Counted from the stretch's first letter, positions 33,871 through 42,282 are shown. The stretch: DNA of 64,000 bases from Lentzea californiensis (GCF_024648825.1 NZ_JANBBE010000005.1:186001-250000); one strand, 5' to 3'. The notes: a model not told the origin generated them from the letters alone. Numbers and translations: made by a program.

Positions 33871-34674
33871 TCACATCCCCATGCCGCCGTCGACCGGGAT
33901 ACCCGCCCCGGTGATGAACTTCGAGGCGTCGGACGCGAGGAACACCACGGCGTCGGCCATGTCGTCGACCTGCCCGAGCCGGCCGAGCGGGGTGAGCTCC
34001 ACGACCGCGCCGACCGCGGCCTCGACCGAGGGGAACAGGCCCAGCTGGGCGCAGTCGACGGCCAGCTGGTTGCCCATCGCGGTGGGCGTGAGGCCGGGGT
34101 AGATGCAGTTGACCCGCACGCCGTAGCCGAGCTTGCCGGATTCCGCGGCCGCGACCCTGGTCAGGCGGTCGATCGCGGACTTGGTCGCCGAGTAGACGCT
34201 GATGCCGGGGAAGGCGATGGTCGCCGCCACGGACGCGATGCTGATGATCGAGCCGCCGTTGCCCGCGGCTCCTCCCGGACGCATGGCGCGCAGGCCGTGC
34301 TTCATGCCGAGCGCGGTGCCCAGCACGTTCACGTCCAGCATCTTGCGGACGTCGGCGCTCTCGAGTTCGGTGATCAGGCTGGTGATCTCGATGCCCGCGT
34401 TGTTCACGAGGATGTCGAGGCCGCCGAGCACGTCGACGGCCGTGCTCACCGCTGAGGCCCAGCTCGCGTCGTCGGTGACATCGAGCGGCACGAACTCCGC
34501 CGTTGCCCCCGAGTCACGCAACGCCTGGGCGGTCTGCTTGCCCTCGTCCTCCAGGACGTCGCCGATCAGAACCGACGCCCCGGCCGCCGCGAGGGCCTGC
34601 GCCATGCCCGCGCCCAGCCCTCGGGCACCGCCTGTGACCAGCGCTTTCCGCCCGCTCAGCTGATAACTCGTCAT
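33871..34674 (-). CDS. Short-chain dehydrogenase/reductase
   Basis: A 267-residue classical SDR. It has TGGARGLGAGMA, NNAGIE, Ser in IISIASVAAT, YSATKSA (catalytic Tyr/Lys) and YPGLTPT. It is similar to 3-alpha(20-beta)-hydroxysteroid dehydrogenases. It is the first gene of the SDR-reductase-ligase operon. ATG 34674 has GGAGG eight bases upstream; the open frame runs on into the operator region and is not translated there. The three palindromic sites at 34717-34776 cover its promoter, so the divergent TetR protein is its likely repressor. Confidence 0.9.
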   Translation of the reverse strand: MTSYQLSGRKALVTGGARGLGAGMAQALAAAGASVLIGDVLEDEGKQTAQALRDSGATAEFVPLDVTDDASWASAVSTAVDVLGGLDILVNNAGIEITSLITELESADVRKMLDVNVLGTALGMKHGLRAMRPGGAAGNGGSIISIASVAATIAFPGISVYSATKSAIDRLTRVAAAESGKLGYGVRVNCIYPGLTPTAMGNQLAVDCAQLGLFPSVEAAVGAVVELTPLGRLGQVDDMADAVVFLASDASKFITGAGIPVDGGMGM

Positions 34675-34716
34675 TGAGTCGCCTCCTCGGTGAGATGGCT
34701 CACACACTAGCTTTTC

Positions 34717-34776
34717 CTTGACAGTCGTCAAGTTTTTCTTTGACGACTGTCCAAGATTTTTTGGACGAATGGTCAA
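34717..34776. promoter_or_regulatory. Triple TetR operator
   Basis: Three related palindromes stand in a row: CTTGACAGTCGTCAAG (34717-34732, perfect 6-bp arms), CTTTGACGACTGTCCAAG (34738-34755, one mismatch) and TTGGACGAATGGTCAA (34761-34776, weaker). All share TTGAC-like arms around four bases. They fill the region between the divergent SDR and TetR genes. Confidence 0.8.
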
Positions 34777-34808
34777 GGTTTGTCGCAGTGAGCGTTAGGA
34801 TCCGGGGC

Positions 34809-35447
34809 GTGACAGAAGTCGCTTCGCGCAAGCAGGACCGGATCGCCCGCCGGCAGGTCGACAAGTTCGACGCCCGGCGGACCGAGCTCGCCGTGGCGAC
34901 GCTGCACACGCTCGCCGACCTCGGCTACGCCCGCACCAGCCTGCGGGAGATCGCGCAGAACTCCGAGTTCTCCCACGGGGTCCTGCACTACTACTTCGCC
35001 GACAAGCGCGACCTGATCACCGAGGCGGTCCGCCAGTACGAGGTCGTGTGCGTGACGCGCTACGACGAGGTCGTGGCTACGTCGACGACGGCGGAGCAGT
35101 TGCGCGCCGAGTTCGTGGCGATGTTCTTCGACACCCTCGGCCAGGACGCGCCGCTGCACCGCCTCTGGTACGACCTGCGCACCCAGAGCCTGTTCGACGA
35201 GTCGTTCCGCGCCGACGTGCTGGAGATCGACGGCCACCGCGAGGACATGGTGTGGCGGGTCGTCAGCCGCTACGCCGAACTGCTCGGAGGCATGCCCTCC
35301 GCGTCGCCGGGCACCACCTACGTGACGCTCGACGGCATCTTCCAGCGGGCGCTGCTGCACCATTTCACGGGTAATGCCGACGCCGTCGCGCGGTTGCGCA
35401 CCGAACTGCCCGCCGTGATCGACCTGCTGGTGACCAAGGTCGGATAA
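34809..35447 (+). CDS. TetR-family repressor of the SDR-ligase operon
   Basis: A 212-residue TetR regulator. The HTH includes SLREIAQNSEFSHGVLHYYF at about residues 44-63, and DALRR/KfSTL-type basic residues precede it. The C-terminal domain has the pattern of BetI-like or TetR_C_6 regulators. GTG 34809 is preferred because longer starts would run through the operator sites; GTG 34788 is a second possibility. Autoregulation and control of the divergent SDR operon are likely. It ends 70 bases before vanH, in the same direction. Read-through into vanHAX is possible unless the inverted repeat at 35452 stops it. Confidence 0.85.
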   Translation: MTEVASRKQDRIARRQVDKFDARRTELAVATLHTLADLGYARTSLREIAQNSEFSHGVLHYYFADKRDLITEAVRQYEVVCVTRYDEVVATSTTAEQLRAEFVAMFFDTLGQDAPLHRLWYDLRTQSLFDESFRADVLEIDGHREDMVWRVVSRYAELLGGMPSASPGTTYVTLDGIFQRALLHHFTGNADAVARLRTELPAVIDLLVTKVG

Positions 35448-35451
35448 AAGC

Positions 35452-35484
35452 CCGTATCGCGGACATATCAAAAACCGCATACGG
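35452..35484. promoter_or_regulatory. Inverted repeat between TetR gene and vanH
   Basis: CCGTATCGCGG and CCGCATACGG are near-perfect inverted arms (one extra C) around a 12-base A/T-rich spacer. The repeat starts five bases after the TetR stop and 34 bases before vanH. It could be a weak terminator or the VanR-type control site for vanHAX. The AT-rich loop argues for a binding site. Confidence 0.5.
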
Positions 35485-35517
35485 ACCGGCAACGCCATGT
35501 CTCCTTGACTGGGAGGC

Positions 35518-36480
35518 ATGGCAACAGGCATCACGATTTACGGGTGCGGGCCGGACGAGGCCGTCCTGTTCCGGGAAATGGCATCCCGCTGCGGAGTGAC
35601 GCCGACCATCATCGAGTCGGCGGTGTCCGAGGCCAACGCCGAACTGGCCCGCGGGAACCAGTGCGTCAGCGTCGGCCACAAATCGCGCATCAACGATTCC
35701 GCTCTGCGTGCGCTCGACCGCGCGGGTGTCCGGTACATCTCCACCAGGAGCGTCGGCTTCGACCACATCGACGTCGAGTACGCCGAGAGCCTGGGCATCA
35801 CCGTCGGGAACATCGCCTACTCGCCCGACAGCGTCGCCGACTTCACGGTGATGCTGATGCTGATGGCCGTGCGGGACGTCCGATCCGTCCTCAGGCGTGC
35901 TGAACTGCACGACTACCGCCTGAACGCGGTGCGCGGCAGGGAGTTGCGCGACCTGACGATCGGCGTGATCGGCACCGGGCGCATCGGCGTGGCGGTGATG
36001 GACCGGCTGCGCGGCTTCGGCTGCGGCGTGCTGGCCCACGACAGCCGGCCCCGCAACTCGGCCGACTACGTGCCGCTGGACGAACTGCTGCGGGTGAGCG
36101 ACGTCGTCACGCTGCACACCCCGTTGAACCCGGGAACACACCACCTCCTCGATCGCGACCGAATTGCGCTGATGAAACACGGCGCGATCGTCATCAACAC
36201 CGGGCGTGGGCCGCTCATCGACACCAAGGCCCTGGTCGAGGCAGTGGAAAGCGGAAGTCTCGGCGGAGCGGCATTGGACGTCCTCGAAGGTGAGGAGGGG
36301 ATCTTCTACACCGACTGCCGTTCCCGCGACATCGACAGCGAGGCGCTGCTGCGACTGCGCAGAATGCCGAACGTGCTGATCACTCCGCACACCGCCTATT
36401 ACACGGACCACGCCCTGAGCGACACCGTCGAAAACAGTCTCATCAATTGTCTCAGCTTCGCGAACGGGGGAATGCGGTGA
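35518..36480 (+). CDS. vanH: VanH D-lactate dehydrogenase
   Basis: A 320-residue D-2-hydroxyacid dehydrogenase that reduces pyruvate to D-lactate for peptidoglycan precursors ending in D-Ala-D-Lac. The NAD motif is IGVIGTGRIGVAVMDRL. The catalytic Arg is in NTGRGPLID, Glu in DVLEGEEGIF, and His in TPHTAYYTDHAL. DVLEGEEGIFY and the early YGCGPDE and STRSVGFDHID segments are VanH hallmarks. Length agrees with known VanH proteins (about 322). ATG 35518 follows GGGAGGC. Its stop overlaps the ligase start as GTGA, the classical vanHAX arrangement. Confidence 0.95.
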   Translation: MATGITIYGCGPDEAVLFREMASRCGVTPTIIESAVSEANAELARGNQCVSVGHKSRINDSALRALDRAGVRYISTRSVGFDHIDVEYAESLGITVGNIAYSPDSVADFTVMLMLMAVRDVRSVLRRAELHDYRLNAVRGRELRDLTIGVIGTGRIGVAVMDRLRGFGCGVLAHDSRPRNSADYVPLDELLRVSDVVTLHTPLNPGTHHLLDRDRIALMKHGAIVINTGRGPLIDTKALVEAVESGSLGGAALDVLEGEEGIFYTDCRSRDIDSEALLRLRRMPNVLITPHTAYYTDHALSDTVENSLINCLSFANGGMR

Positions 36481-37475
36481 CCAAGGTGAAGATCGGAATC
36501 ATCTTCGGCGGGACGTTCGAGGAACATCCCGTCTCGGTGAAGTCCGCGGGAGAGGTCGCGCGGAGCCTCGACCCCGCGAAGTACGACCCGTTCTGGATCA
36601 AGATCACGCGCAGCGGTGACTGGAAGCTCTGCGCGGGCCCGGACGCGCAGGACGGCCGCCCGGTCGTGCTCTGCTCCGAGGGCCTGCTCGTCCTGGGCGA
36701 CGGGCGGTTCGAGGCGCTGGGTCTGGACGTCGTGTTCCCCGTGCTGCACGGCCGGCTGGGGGAGGACGGCACGGTGCAGGGCCTGCTGGAGGTGTCGGGC
36801 ATCCCCTACGTCGGGTGCGACGTCCAGAGTTCCGCGCTGTGCATGGACAAGTCGCTCACCTACGTCGTCGCCCGAAGCGCGGGAGTCGCGACGCCGGCGT
36901 TCTGGACCGGCACGCCGGACTCGCCAGCCTACCCGGTCTTCGTCAAACCGGCCCGGTCGGGATCGTCGTTCGGCGTCACCAAGGTGTCCACTGAGGACGA
37001 GCTGCAGGTCGCGCTGGAGGTCGCCCGGCAGTACGACTCGAAGGTCGTGGTCGAGGAAGCGGTGGCGGGCAGCGAGATCGGTTGTTCGATCCTGGGCACG
37101 GGGGACGACCTGGTGGTCGGCGAACTGGACCGGGTCGCGCTCACCCACGGCTTCTTCCGCATCCACCAGGAGAGCAGTCCCGAGACCGGTTCGGAGAACT
37201 CGGCGTTCATCGTGCCCGCGGACATCCCGGCGGAGTCGCGTGCTCTCGTCCAGGAGACGGCGAAGGTCGTCTACCGCGCGCTGGGCTGCTCCGGCCTCGC
37301 ACGGGTCGACATGTTCCTGACACCGGACGGGAAGGTGGTCCTCAACGAGGTCAACACCATGCCCGGTCTCACGTCCTACAGCCGTTACCCGAGGATGATG
37401 GCGGCCGCGGGGCTGTCGCTCGGCGACGTGATCGACCGGCTGGTGTCGCTCGCGCTGACGGGAAAGCTCCAGTGA
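36477..37475 (+). CDS. vanA: VanA-type D-alanyl-D-lactate ligase
   Basis: A 332-residue ATP-grasp ligase joining D-Ala to D-Lac. The N-terminal IIFGGTFEEHPVSVKSA, the LHGRLGEDGTVQGLLE stretch and the loop FFRIHQE place it with VanA/VanB. The His in that loop is the residue used for D-lactate at neutral pH. NEVNTMPGLTSYSRYPRMM is the C-terminal Mg-binding region. Normal D-Ala-D-Ala ligases have a KYxD-type omega loop instead. It is coupled to vanH and vanX by GTGA overlaps at both ends. The product depsipeptide lowers glycopeptide affinity of cell-wall precursors. Confidence 0.95.
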   Translation: MTKVKIGIIFGGTFEEHPVSVKSAGEVARSLDPAKYDPFWIKITRSGDWKLCAGPDAQDGRPVVLCSEGLLVLGDGRFEALGLDVVFPVLHGRLGEDGTVQGLLEVSGIPYVGCDVQSSALCMDKSLTYVVARSAGVATPAFWTGTPDSPAYPVFVKPARSGSSFGVTKVSTEDELQVALEVARQYDSKVVVEEAVAGSEIGCSILGTGDDLVVGELDRVALTHGFFRIHQESSPETGSENSAFIVPADIPAESRALVQETAKVVYRALGCSGLARVDMFLTPDGKVVLNEVNTMPGLTSYSRYPRMMAAAGLSLGDVIDRLVSLALTGKLQ

Positions 37476-38071
37476 ACGCCGAGTTCGTCTTCGTGGACGT
37501 GCCCGGAATCCGCTGGGACGCCAAGTACGCGACGTGGGACAACTTCACCGGCAAGCCCGTCGACGGTTACCTGGTCAACCGGATCGTCGGCACGAAGGCG
37601 CTGGTCACGGCCCTGTCGATGGCGCACGAGAAGGCCGAGTCGCTCGGGTACGGCCTGCTGCTGTGGGACGGCTATCGCCCGCAACGCGCCGTCGACTGCT
37701 TCCTGTGTTGGGCCGAACAATCCGAGGACCTTGCGACCAAGGCGCGTTACCACCCGCGCATCACCAGGGCCGAGATGTTCGAACTGGGTTATGTGGCCAG
37801 GAAGTCGGGCCACAGCCGCGGCAGCACCGTCGACCTGACGTTGTACCACCTGGGCACTGGCGAGCTAGCCTCGATGGGCGGCGGTCACGACCTCATGGAC
37901 CCGGTCTCGCACCACGGTGCCGCGGTCGGCGAGGTGGAAACCGCGAACCGGCAGCACCTCTGCTCGATCATGGAAGCCTGCGGGTTCCGCCGCTACGACA
38001 GCGAGTGGTGGCACTACACGCTGATCGACGAGCCCTTTCCGGACACCTACTTCGACTTCCCGATCGGCTGA
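37472..38071 (+). CDS. vanX: VanX D-Ala-D-Ala dipeptidase
   Basis: A 199-residue zinc dipeptidase that removes normal D-Ala-D-Ala so that only D-Ala-D-Lac precursors are built. The zinc and catalytic motifs SGHSRGSTVDLTL (His and Asp), GGGHDLMDP and SEWWHYTL (catalytic Glu, zinc His) are intact. WDGYRPQRAVD carries the conserved Arg. Length is near the 202 residues of enterococcal VanX. It is the last gene of vanHAX. A perfect 11-bp hairpin (38080-38110) follows directly and also ends the converging vanS-like gene. Confidence 0.95.
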   Translation: MNAEFVFVDVPGIRWDAKYATWDNFTGKPVDGYLVNRIVGTKALVTALSMAHEKAESLGYGLLLWDGYRPQRAVDCFLCWAEQSEDLATKARYHPRITRAEMFELGYVARKSGHSRGSTVDLTLYHLGTGELASMGGGHDLMDPVSHHGAAVGEVETANRQHLCSIMEACGFRRYDSEWWHYTLIDEPFPDTYFDFPIG

Positions 38072-38079
38072 GTGGCCTT

Positions 38080-38110
38080 GTCACGGTGCGGCGGGCAGTC
38101 GCACCGTGAC
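38080..38110. terminator. Bidirectional terminator between vanX and vanS-like gene
   Basis: GTCACGGTGCG and CGCACCGTGAC are perfect 11-bp arms around a nine-base loop. The hairpin covers the stop codon of the minus-strand kinase gene and begins nine bases after vanX. Confidence 0.85.
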
Positions 38111-39037
38111 ACGCAGTCCGCCTTCGGCCCGAGGCGTGAGCGTGAGGGTGCCGTCGTGCGCGTGCGTGATGCTCTTGACGATCGCCAGGCCGAGGCCGAC
38201 TCCCGCCTGGTCGCGGCGGACGCGTTCGGTGCCGCGCTGGAACGGTTCGGTCAGCGTCGACACCAGCCGCTGCGTCAGCCGTTCGCCGGTGTTCTCCACG
38301 GTCAGCGTGACGAACGCGGGCCCGACGACCGTGCTGATCCACACGGTGCCGCGGTCGTTGTGCACGATCGCGTTGTGCACGAGGTTCGTCGCGATCTGCA
38401 GCAACAGCGCCGGAGAACCGGCGGCGAAGGCGATGTCGCCGGACGTCTCGACGGCGACGCCGTGCTTGTCCGCCAGGGGCAGCAACGTCTCGACGGCCTC
38501 CTCGGCCAGCAGCGACAGGTCGACGCGGTCACACGTGAACGTCCGCTGGTCCGCGCGGCTGAGCAGGAGCAACGCCTCGGTCAGGTCGATCGCCCGCGCG
38601 TTGACGAAGTGCAGCCGGTCGACGAGCTCGTCGGCGTCGCGGTCCTTGCGCGCCACGTCGAGCAGAGTCTGCGTGATGGCCAGCTGCGTGCGCAGCTCGT
38701 GCGAGGCGTTGGCGGCGCTGTACCTGGCCGTTTTTCGGTCGTAGGTGGCCTGCAGGGCTCCGGCGGTGCGGATGCCCGCGATCGTCTTCGCCGCCCTTGT
38801 CTCCTCCTGGACCTCAAGTGCGGCCGCGGTGTTCTTCCCGGAGGCCGATGACGTGCTCGCGGTCTGGTCCGCGCCGTAACCGGCGATCAACATCCCGATG
38901 GCGAACAGTGCGATGGCTGAGGCTGCAGCCTTCTGATGCCTTGATTTCTCGTCGACAACATCCTGGATCTCCTCGATGTCCCGGCGACGGGAGATGTCGC
39001 CGTTTCTGTTTCCCGGAGAAGCTATGGAGGGGCACAT
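38081..39037 (-). CDS. vanS: VanS-like sensor kinase with replaced sensor half
   Basis: Residues about 106-318 are a clear VanS-type histidine kinase core: the H-box ANASHELRTQL (His113), RAIDLTEALLLLSRADQR, the N-box NLVHNAIVHN, GVGLGLAIVKS and a closing TVRLPAAP. The N-terminal 105 residues do not look like any VanS sensor. There is one hydrophobic stretch (about 38-54), then a Ser/Ala/Thr-rich linker, and no second helix or HAMP domain. The H-box Pro that normally follows RT is Gln118. No vanR is adjacent. The start has no good ribosome site. It may be a decayed or fused kinase. Residual phosphotransfer activity cannot be excluded. Confidence 0.8.
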   Translation of the reverse strand: MCPSIASPGNRNGDISRRRDIEEIQDVVDEKSRHQKAAASAIALFAIGMLIAGYGADQTASTSSASGKNTAAALEVQEETRAAKTIAGIRTAGALQATYDRKTARYSAANASHELRTQLAITQTLLDVARKDRDADELVDRLHFVNARAIDLTEALLLLSRADQRTFTCDRVDLSLLAEEAVETLLPLADKHGVAVETSGDIAFAAGSPALLLQIATNLVHNAIVHNDRGTVWISTVVGPAFVTLTVENTGERLTQRLVSTLTEPFQRGTERVRRDQAGVGLGLAIVKSITHAHDGTLTLTPRAEGGLRVTVRLPAAP

Positions 39038-39394
39038 GCCGGGACAAGGCGCATACCGCTAGGTGGCACACGTCGCGGCGAACACGAACTTTCTTTCGAA
39101 AGTGAAACCAAGTGGACAAGTTCCCACGCCTGTTCTTGCGCTGCCGATCAGGCTGGTGTTCCAGTCTGTCTCAGACTTGGTGCGAGTACTCCTCATGTGT
39201 CGAAGTTTGTCCAGTTGAGACGGTAGCTCAGCTTTCTTGACACATCAGAAACAATGAACTTACAGTTTTGAAAGTGATCGACAGTGCACATCGAGCGGTG
39301 AGCCGGGTTTCGCGGGTTGTGCGCACCCGTTGACACGCGGGCGAGACGACGCGACGACACAACAGGTGTGGCTGCCACCACCACTTCGGGACGG
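39038..39394. other. 357-base intergenic region with promoter signals
   Basis: No gene is visible. It is lower in G+C than its surroundings. An ACTTTC-N4-GAAAGT inverted repeat lies at 39088-39103. A sigma-70-like pair TTGACA (39237-39242), 18 bases, TACAGT (39261-39266) points toward the IclR gene, leaving a leader of about 120 bases. The left part may be remains of the original upstream half of the vanS locus. I saw no vanR remnant. Confidence 0.5.
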
Positions 39395-40234
39395 ATGGAG
39401 GCGCGAGCGGACGTGAACGAGACGAAGACCATTGGCGAACCGGTGCTCGAACGGGCTTTTCGGGTGCTGCGCACGTTCGGTGCGGAACGGAGGCCGCTGT
39501 CGTTGACTTCGCTGAGCGCGCGTTCCGGCTTGCCGAAGTCCACTGTGCTGAGGTTGACGCGGACGCTGGTGCGTCTCGGGGCGCTGGAACGGTGCGCCGA
39601 GGGCGGGTACACCATCGGGCTCGGTCTGTGGGAGCTCGCGACGCTCGCGCCGCGGGCAGAAGGGCTTCGTGTCAGAGCTTTCCCGTTCATGCGAGAGCTG
39701 CACGGAGTCACCGGGCAGCACGTGGTTCTGAGCGTGCTCGACGGTGTGGAAGCGGTGATGACCGAGTTGCTGTCAGCACCGGATGCGGTGCGGATGCCGT
39801 ACCGCGTGGGCAGCCGATCTCCGTTGTACGCGACCGCGCAAGGGCAGTGCCTGTTGGCGAACGGCCCGGCGACTCTGCAGGAGCAGGTCCTCGCCGGTGA
39901 GTTGCTCGCGGTGCCGGAGAACGTCCCGACCTGTCCTCAACGGCTGCGGTCGCGCCTGGCGGCCGTGCGGAGCGAGGGCGTGGCGGTGGTGAGTTGCGCG
40001 GTGCCGGAGGCGCACACCGCGGTGTCCGCGCCGGTGGTGGACCACAGAGGACAGGTGATCGCTTCGCTCGCCGTCGTCGTGCGGGCGCCCGGCTGCAATG
40101 TCCCGGCTCTGCGCACCGCGGTCATGGCGACCTGTCACGCCGTGAACCAGAGCATCCGCACCTCGCCCGTTCAGGGTTTTCCGGACGACTCGCCCTCGCC
40201 TGGATCCGGAATTGCCGGTCGTTCCTGCGGTTAG
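39395..40234 (+). CDS. IclR-family transcriptional regulator
   Basis: A 279-residue IclR regulator. The N-terminal winged HTH covers PLSLTSLSARSGLPKSTVLR at about residues 34-53. The effector domain contains GQHVVLSVLDGVEAVMTEL, VGSRSPLYATAQGQCLLA and AVSAPVVDHRGQVIASLAV, all family landmarks. The C-terminus has a disordered tail. ATG 39395 is used; GTG 39413 is an alternative. It has no catabolic operon beside it, so its target is elsewhere or is itself. It ends 21 bases from the converging gene, with no clear hairpin between. Confidence 0.85.
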   Translation: MEARADVNETKTIGEPVLERAFRVLRTFGAERRPLSLTSLSARSGLPKSTVLRLTRTLVRLGALERCAEGGYTIGLGLWELATLAPRAEGLRVRAFPFMRELHGVTGQHVVLSVLDGVEAVMTELLSAPDAVRMPYRVGSRSPLYATAQGQCLLANGPATLQEQVLAGELLAVPENVPTCPQRLRSRLAAVRSEGVAVVSCAVPEAHTAVSAPVVDHRGQVIASLAVVVRAPGCNVPALRTAVMATCHAVNQSIRTSPVQGFPDDSPSPGSGIAGRSCG

Positions 40235-40255
40235 CGCGGCTTCCGGGCCGATCAC

Positions 40256-41389
40256 TCATTCTGCGATGCGTCGGACGATGTCGCGCATGGTCTGCGATCG
40301 CAGACCCGCGAACCGTGCCCGCTCCAACCGCGTGGTCCAGTCCAGCTCGTCGAGTGCCGCTTCGTGGCGTTCCCGGACCGCTGCACACTTGAGCGGGTCG
40401 CTGCCGAGTCGGATGACCTCCAGTAGCACGCGGGTCGTTTCCGCTTGCAGCACAAGCGTTCTGGTGCGATAGGCGAGTTCGGTGAGGCGTTGGGCCAGGT
40501 CCTCCAGGAGAGCGGGGTCGATTTCGTCGTCCTGCAAGCCGATGCGCAGCCGGCACAGACCCCACATGATCTCCGTGGTCGCGCCGACCGCGTCGAAGGG
40601 GTCGACAAGGCCGGTGACCGCCTTGGAACGCACGATTTCCTCGACGTCGGCGGTCTCACCGATCGCCGTCTTGGCGAAGCACAGGTGGGCCAGGTACAGC
40701 TCGGCGGGCCGCGCCGCCAGTGATCCATGCGCTCCCTTGGCGTGGACGTCGACGCCGATCTTGGCTGCCAGGTCGAGAACACCGCGGTAGAGGCCGGCCG
40801 ACTTTGCGGGCTCCCGTTGTTCGAGCTCGATGGCGAGCTGGCAGCGGCGGGTCGTCATCAGGGCGTGCAGGAACATGACGATTCCCGCGGGGACGACTCC
40901 TTCCGGAGCGGCGGCGACCTGGTCCACGAGACCGCTCAGCAGCAGATCGCTCAGCTCGGTCAGGCCGATCATGCCGGACCCGATCGCGGCGGCGACCAGT
41001 GTGGACATCCGCTCGGCCCCCGGCGGCATGGTCTCCGCGGCCGCCAGCACCTCGTCGAGCCGGTCCACCGCCTGCTCGGTCTCGCCCAGGAAGTAGGCGG
41101 TGGCCAAGCCGTACCCGAGGACCCTGGCCCGCGCGGTCTGGTCGCCGTCGGCCTCGGCCGACCGGAGAACAAGCCGGCAGGTGTCCTCGGCCTCTGCGTA
41201 GCGCACCAGCACGACCAACGCCGCCAGTCTCAGGTGCAGCAGTTCGCGCCATCGGGCTCGCGGACCTGGATCGGCCGGTTCAGGGCCCAGATCAGCTGTG
41301 CCTTCCACGACTTCGACGAACTGGCAAGCGTTGAGGAAGTGCCTCATCCGCGCGATCAGGGGATCTTCGGCCAACCTGCTTTCGAACAC
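40256..41389 (-). CDS. Helical-repeat protein of unknown function
   Basis: A 377-residue, almost entirely alpha-helical protein. It has regularly spaced Ala/Leu-rich helix pairs (for example YAEAEDTCRLVLRSAEADGD and ETEQAVDRLDEVLAAAET), giving a TPR-like solenoid. No signal peptide or catalytic motif is seen. Similar solenoids form the C-terminal part of actinomycete regulators, but no HTH or GGDEF domain is attached here. It may be a regulator fragment or a scaffold. Codon bias is typical of expressed genes. The start at 41389 is the first ATG in frame. Confidence 0.65.
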   Translation of the reverse strand: MFESRLAEDPLIARMRHFLNACQFVEVVEGTADLGPEPADPGPRARWRELLHLRLAALVVLVRYAEAEDTCRLVLRSAEADGDQTARARVLGYGLATAYFLGETEQAVDRLDEVLAAAETMPPGAERMSTLVAAAIGSGMIGLTELSDLLLSGLVDQVAAAPEGVVPAGIVMFLHALMTTRRCQLAIELEQREPAKSAGLYRGVLDLAAKIGVDVHAKGAHGSLAARPAELYLAHLCFAKTAIGETADVEEIVRSKAVTGLVDPFDAVGATTEIMWGLCRLRIGLQDDEIDPALLEDLAQRLTELAYRTRTLVLQAETTRVLLEVIRLGSDPLKCAAVRERHEAALDELDWTTRLERARFAGLRSQTMRDIVRRIAE

Positions 41390-41523
41390 GAACGGTCATC
41401 TTCGTGCAGGGCGAATCGGCGCGCAACCGCGTCCGCCTGGGTGAGGTGCCCTCCAGCGGTGGCTGGTAACAGTCCACTGTGGCTGGTTGGTGAATGCGCT
41501 TCCACGATCGACATCGAGCTCGC

Positions 41524-42282
41524 TCAGGACGCTGCCACGAGCAGCTGTGCTCCGGTGGCGCGCAGTCGTTCGAGAGCCCGGCGGTTCTGGATCGGCGCGA
41601 TGATGAGGGTGTGTTCTCCGCCCAGTGCGAGCCAGGGCGTTCCGCCGGTCGCGGCGAGAACATCAGCGGAGGCGAGCAAAACGGTGCGTCCGGAAGAGAC
41701 AGTGGAGAACGCTTCGACGGCGGCAGACTGGTCTTCGTCGAGGTGCACCACGCCGTTGGCGTCCACGCGGTGGCACGGGAGGAAGGCCACGTCGACACGA
41801 TCGCGCTGTCCGTCTTCCAAACCCGGCTTCAGCACCTCGCCGTGCAGCGTTCCGCCGGTGACGCGCACGGTGAAGCGGCCGAGGTCGTCCGCGAGCTGCG
41901 CGCACGCCGCCAGATCGCCGGTGACGACCGTGATGTCGGTGAGGTCGGAGCGCCGGTTCAACGCGGCGGCGACGTCGGCCGAAAGCCGACCGGCACCGAG
42001 GAAGACGGTGTCGTGCGAGCGCAGCAGGGCCGCGGCCATCACCGCCTCCGCCACGGGATCACGGCGAACTCGCAGTGACGCGCTCGCGGCTGGTTGCGCG
42101 CCTCCCCACACGCGGCGCACGTGCCCGGCGGCCTCCAGGTCACGCAGGTCGGACCGGATCGTCACTTCCGAAACCCGGAGCTGCTGACTGAGGTCGCCGA
42201 TGCCGACGAAGTCCGCCCGTGCCACGATCTCCAGGAGCTGTCCCTGCCTGCGGACACGGTCCGACGGTGGTCGTCCCGCCAT
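41524..42282 (-). CDS. DeoR-family regulator (first of divergent pair)
   Basis: A 252-residue DeoR-type regulator. The N-terminal HTH reads FVGIGDLSQQLRVSEVTIRS at about residues 25-44. The DeoRC domain, related to sugar-phosphate isomerases, carries DTVFLGAGRLSADVAAAL and ends with an IIAPIQNRRALERL segment. It normally senses a phosphorylated sugar. Start ATG 42282 has AGGAGG at ideal spacing; an in-frame GTG at 42315 is less likely. It is divergent from a second DeoR gene at 42424. No sugar transport or kinase genes accompany the pair. Confidence 0.85.
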   Translation of the reverse strand: MAGRPPSDRVRRQGQLLEIVARADFVGIGDLSQQLRVSEVTIRSDLRDLEAAGHVRRVWGGAQPAASASLRVRRDPVAEAVMAAALLRSHDTVFLGAGRLSADVAAALNRRSDLTDITVVTGDLAACAQLADDLGRFTVRVTGGTLHGEVLKPGLEDGQRDRVDVAFLPCHRVDANGVVHLDEDQSAAVEAFSTVSSGRTVLLASADVLAATGGTPWLALGGEHTLIIAPIQNRRALERLRATGAQLLVAAS

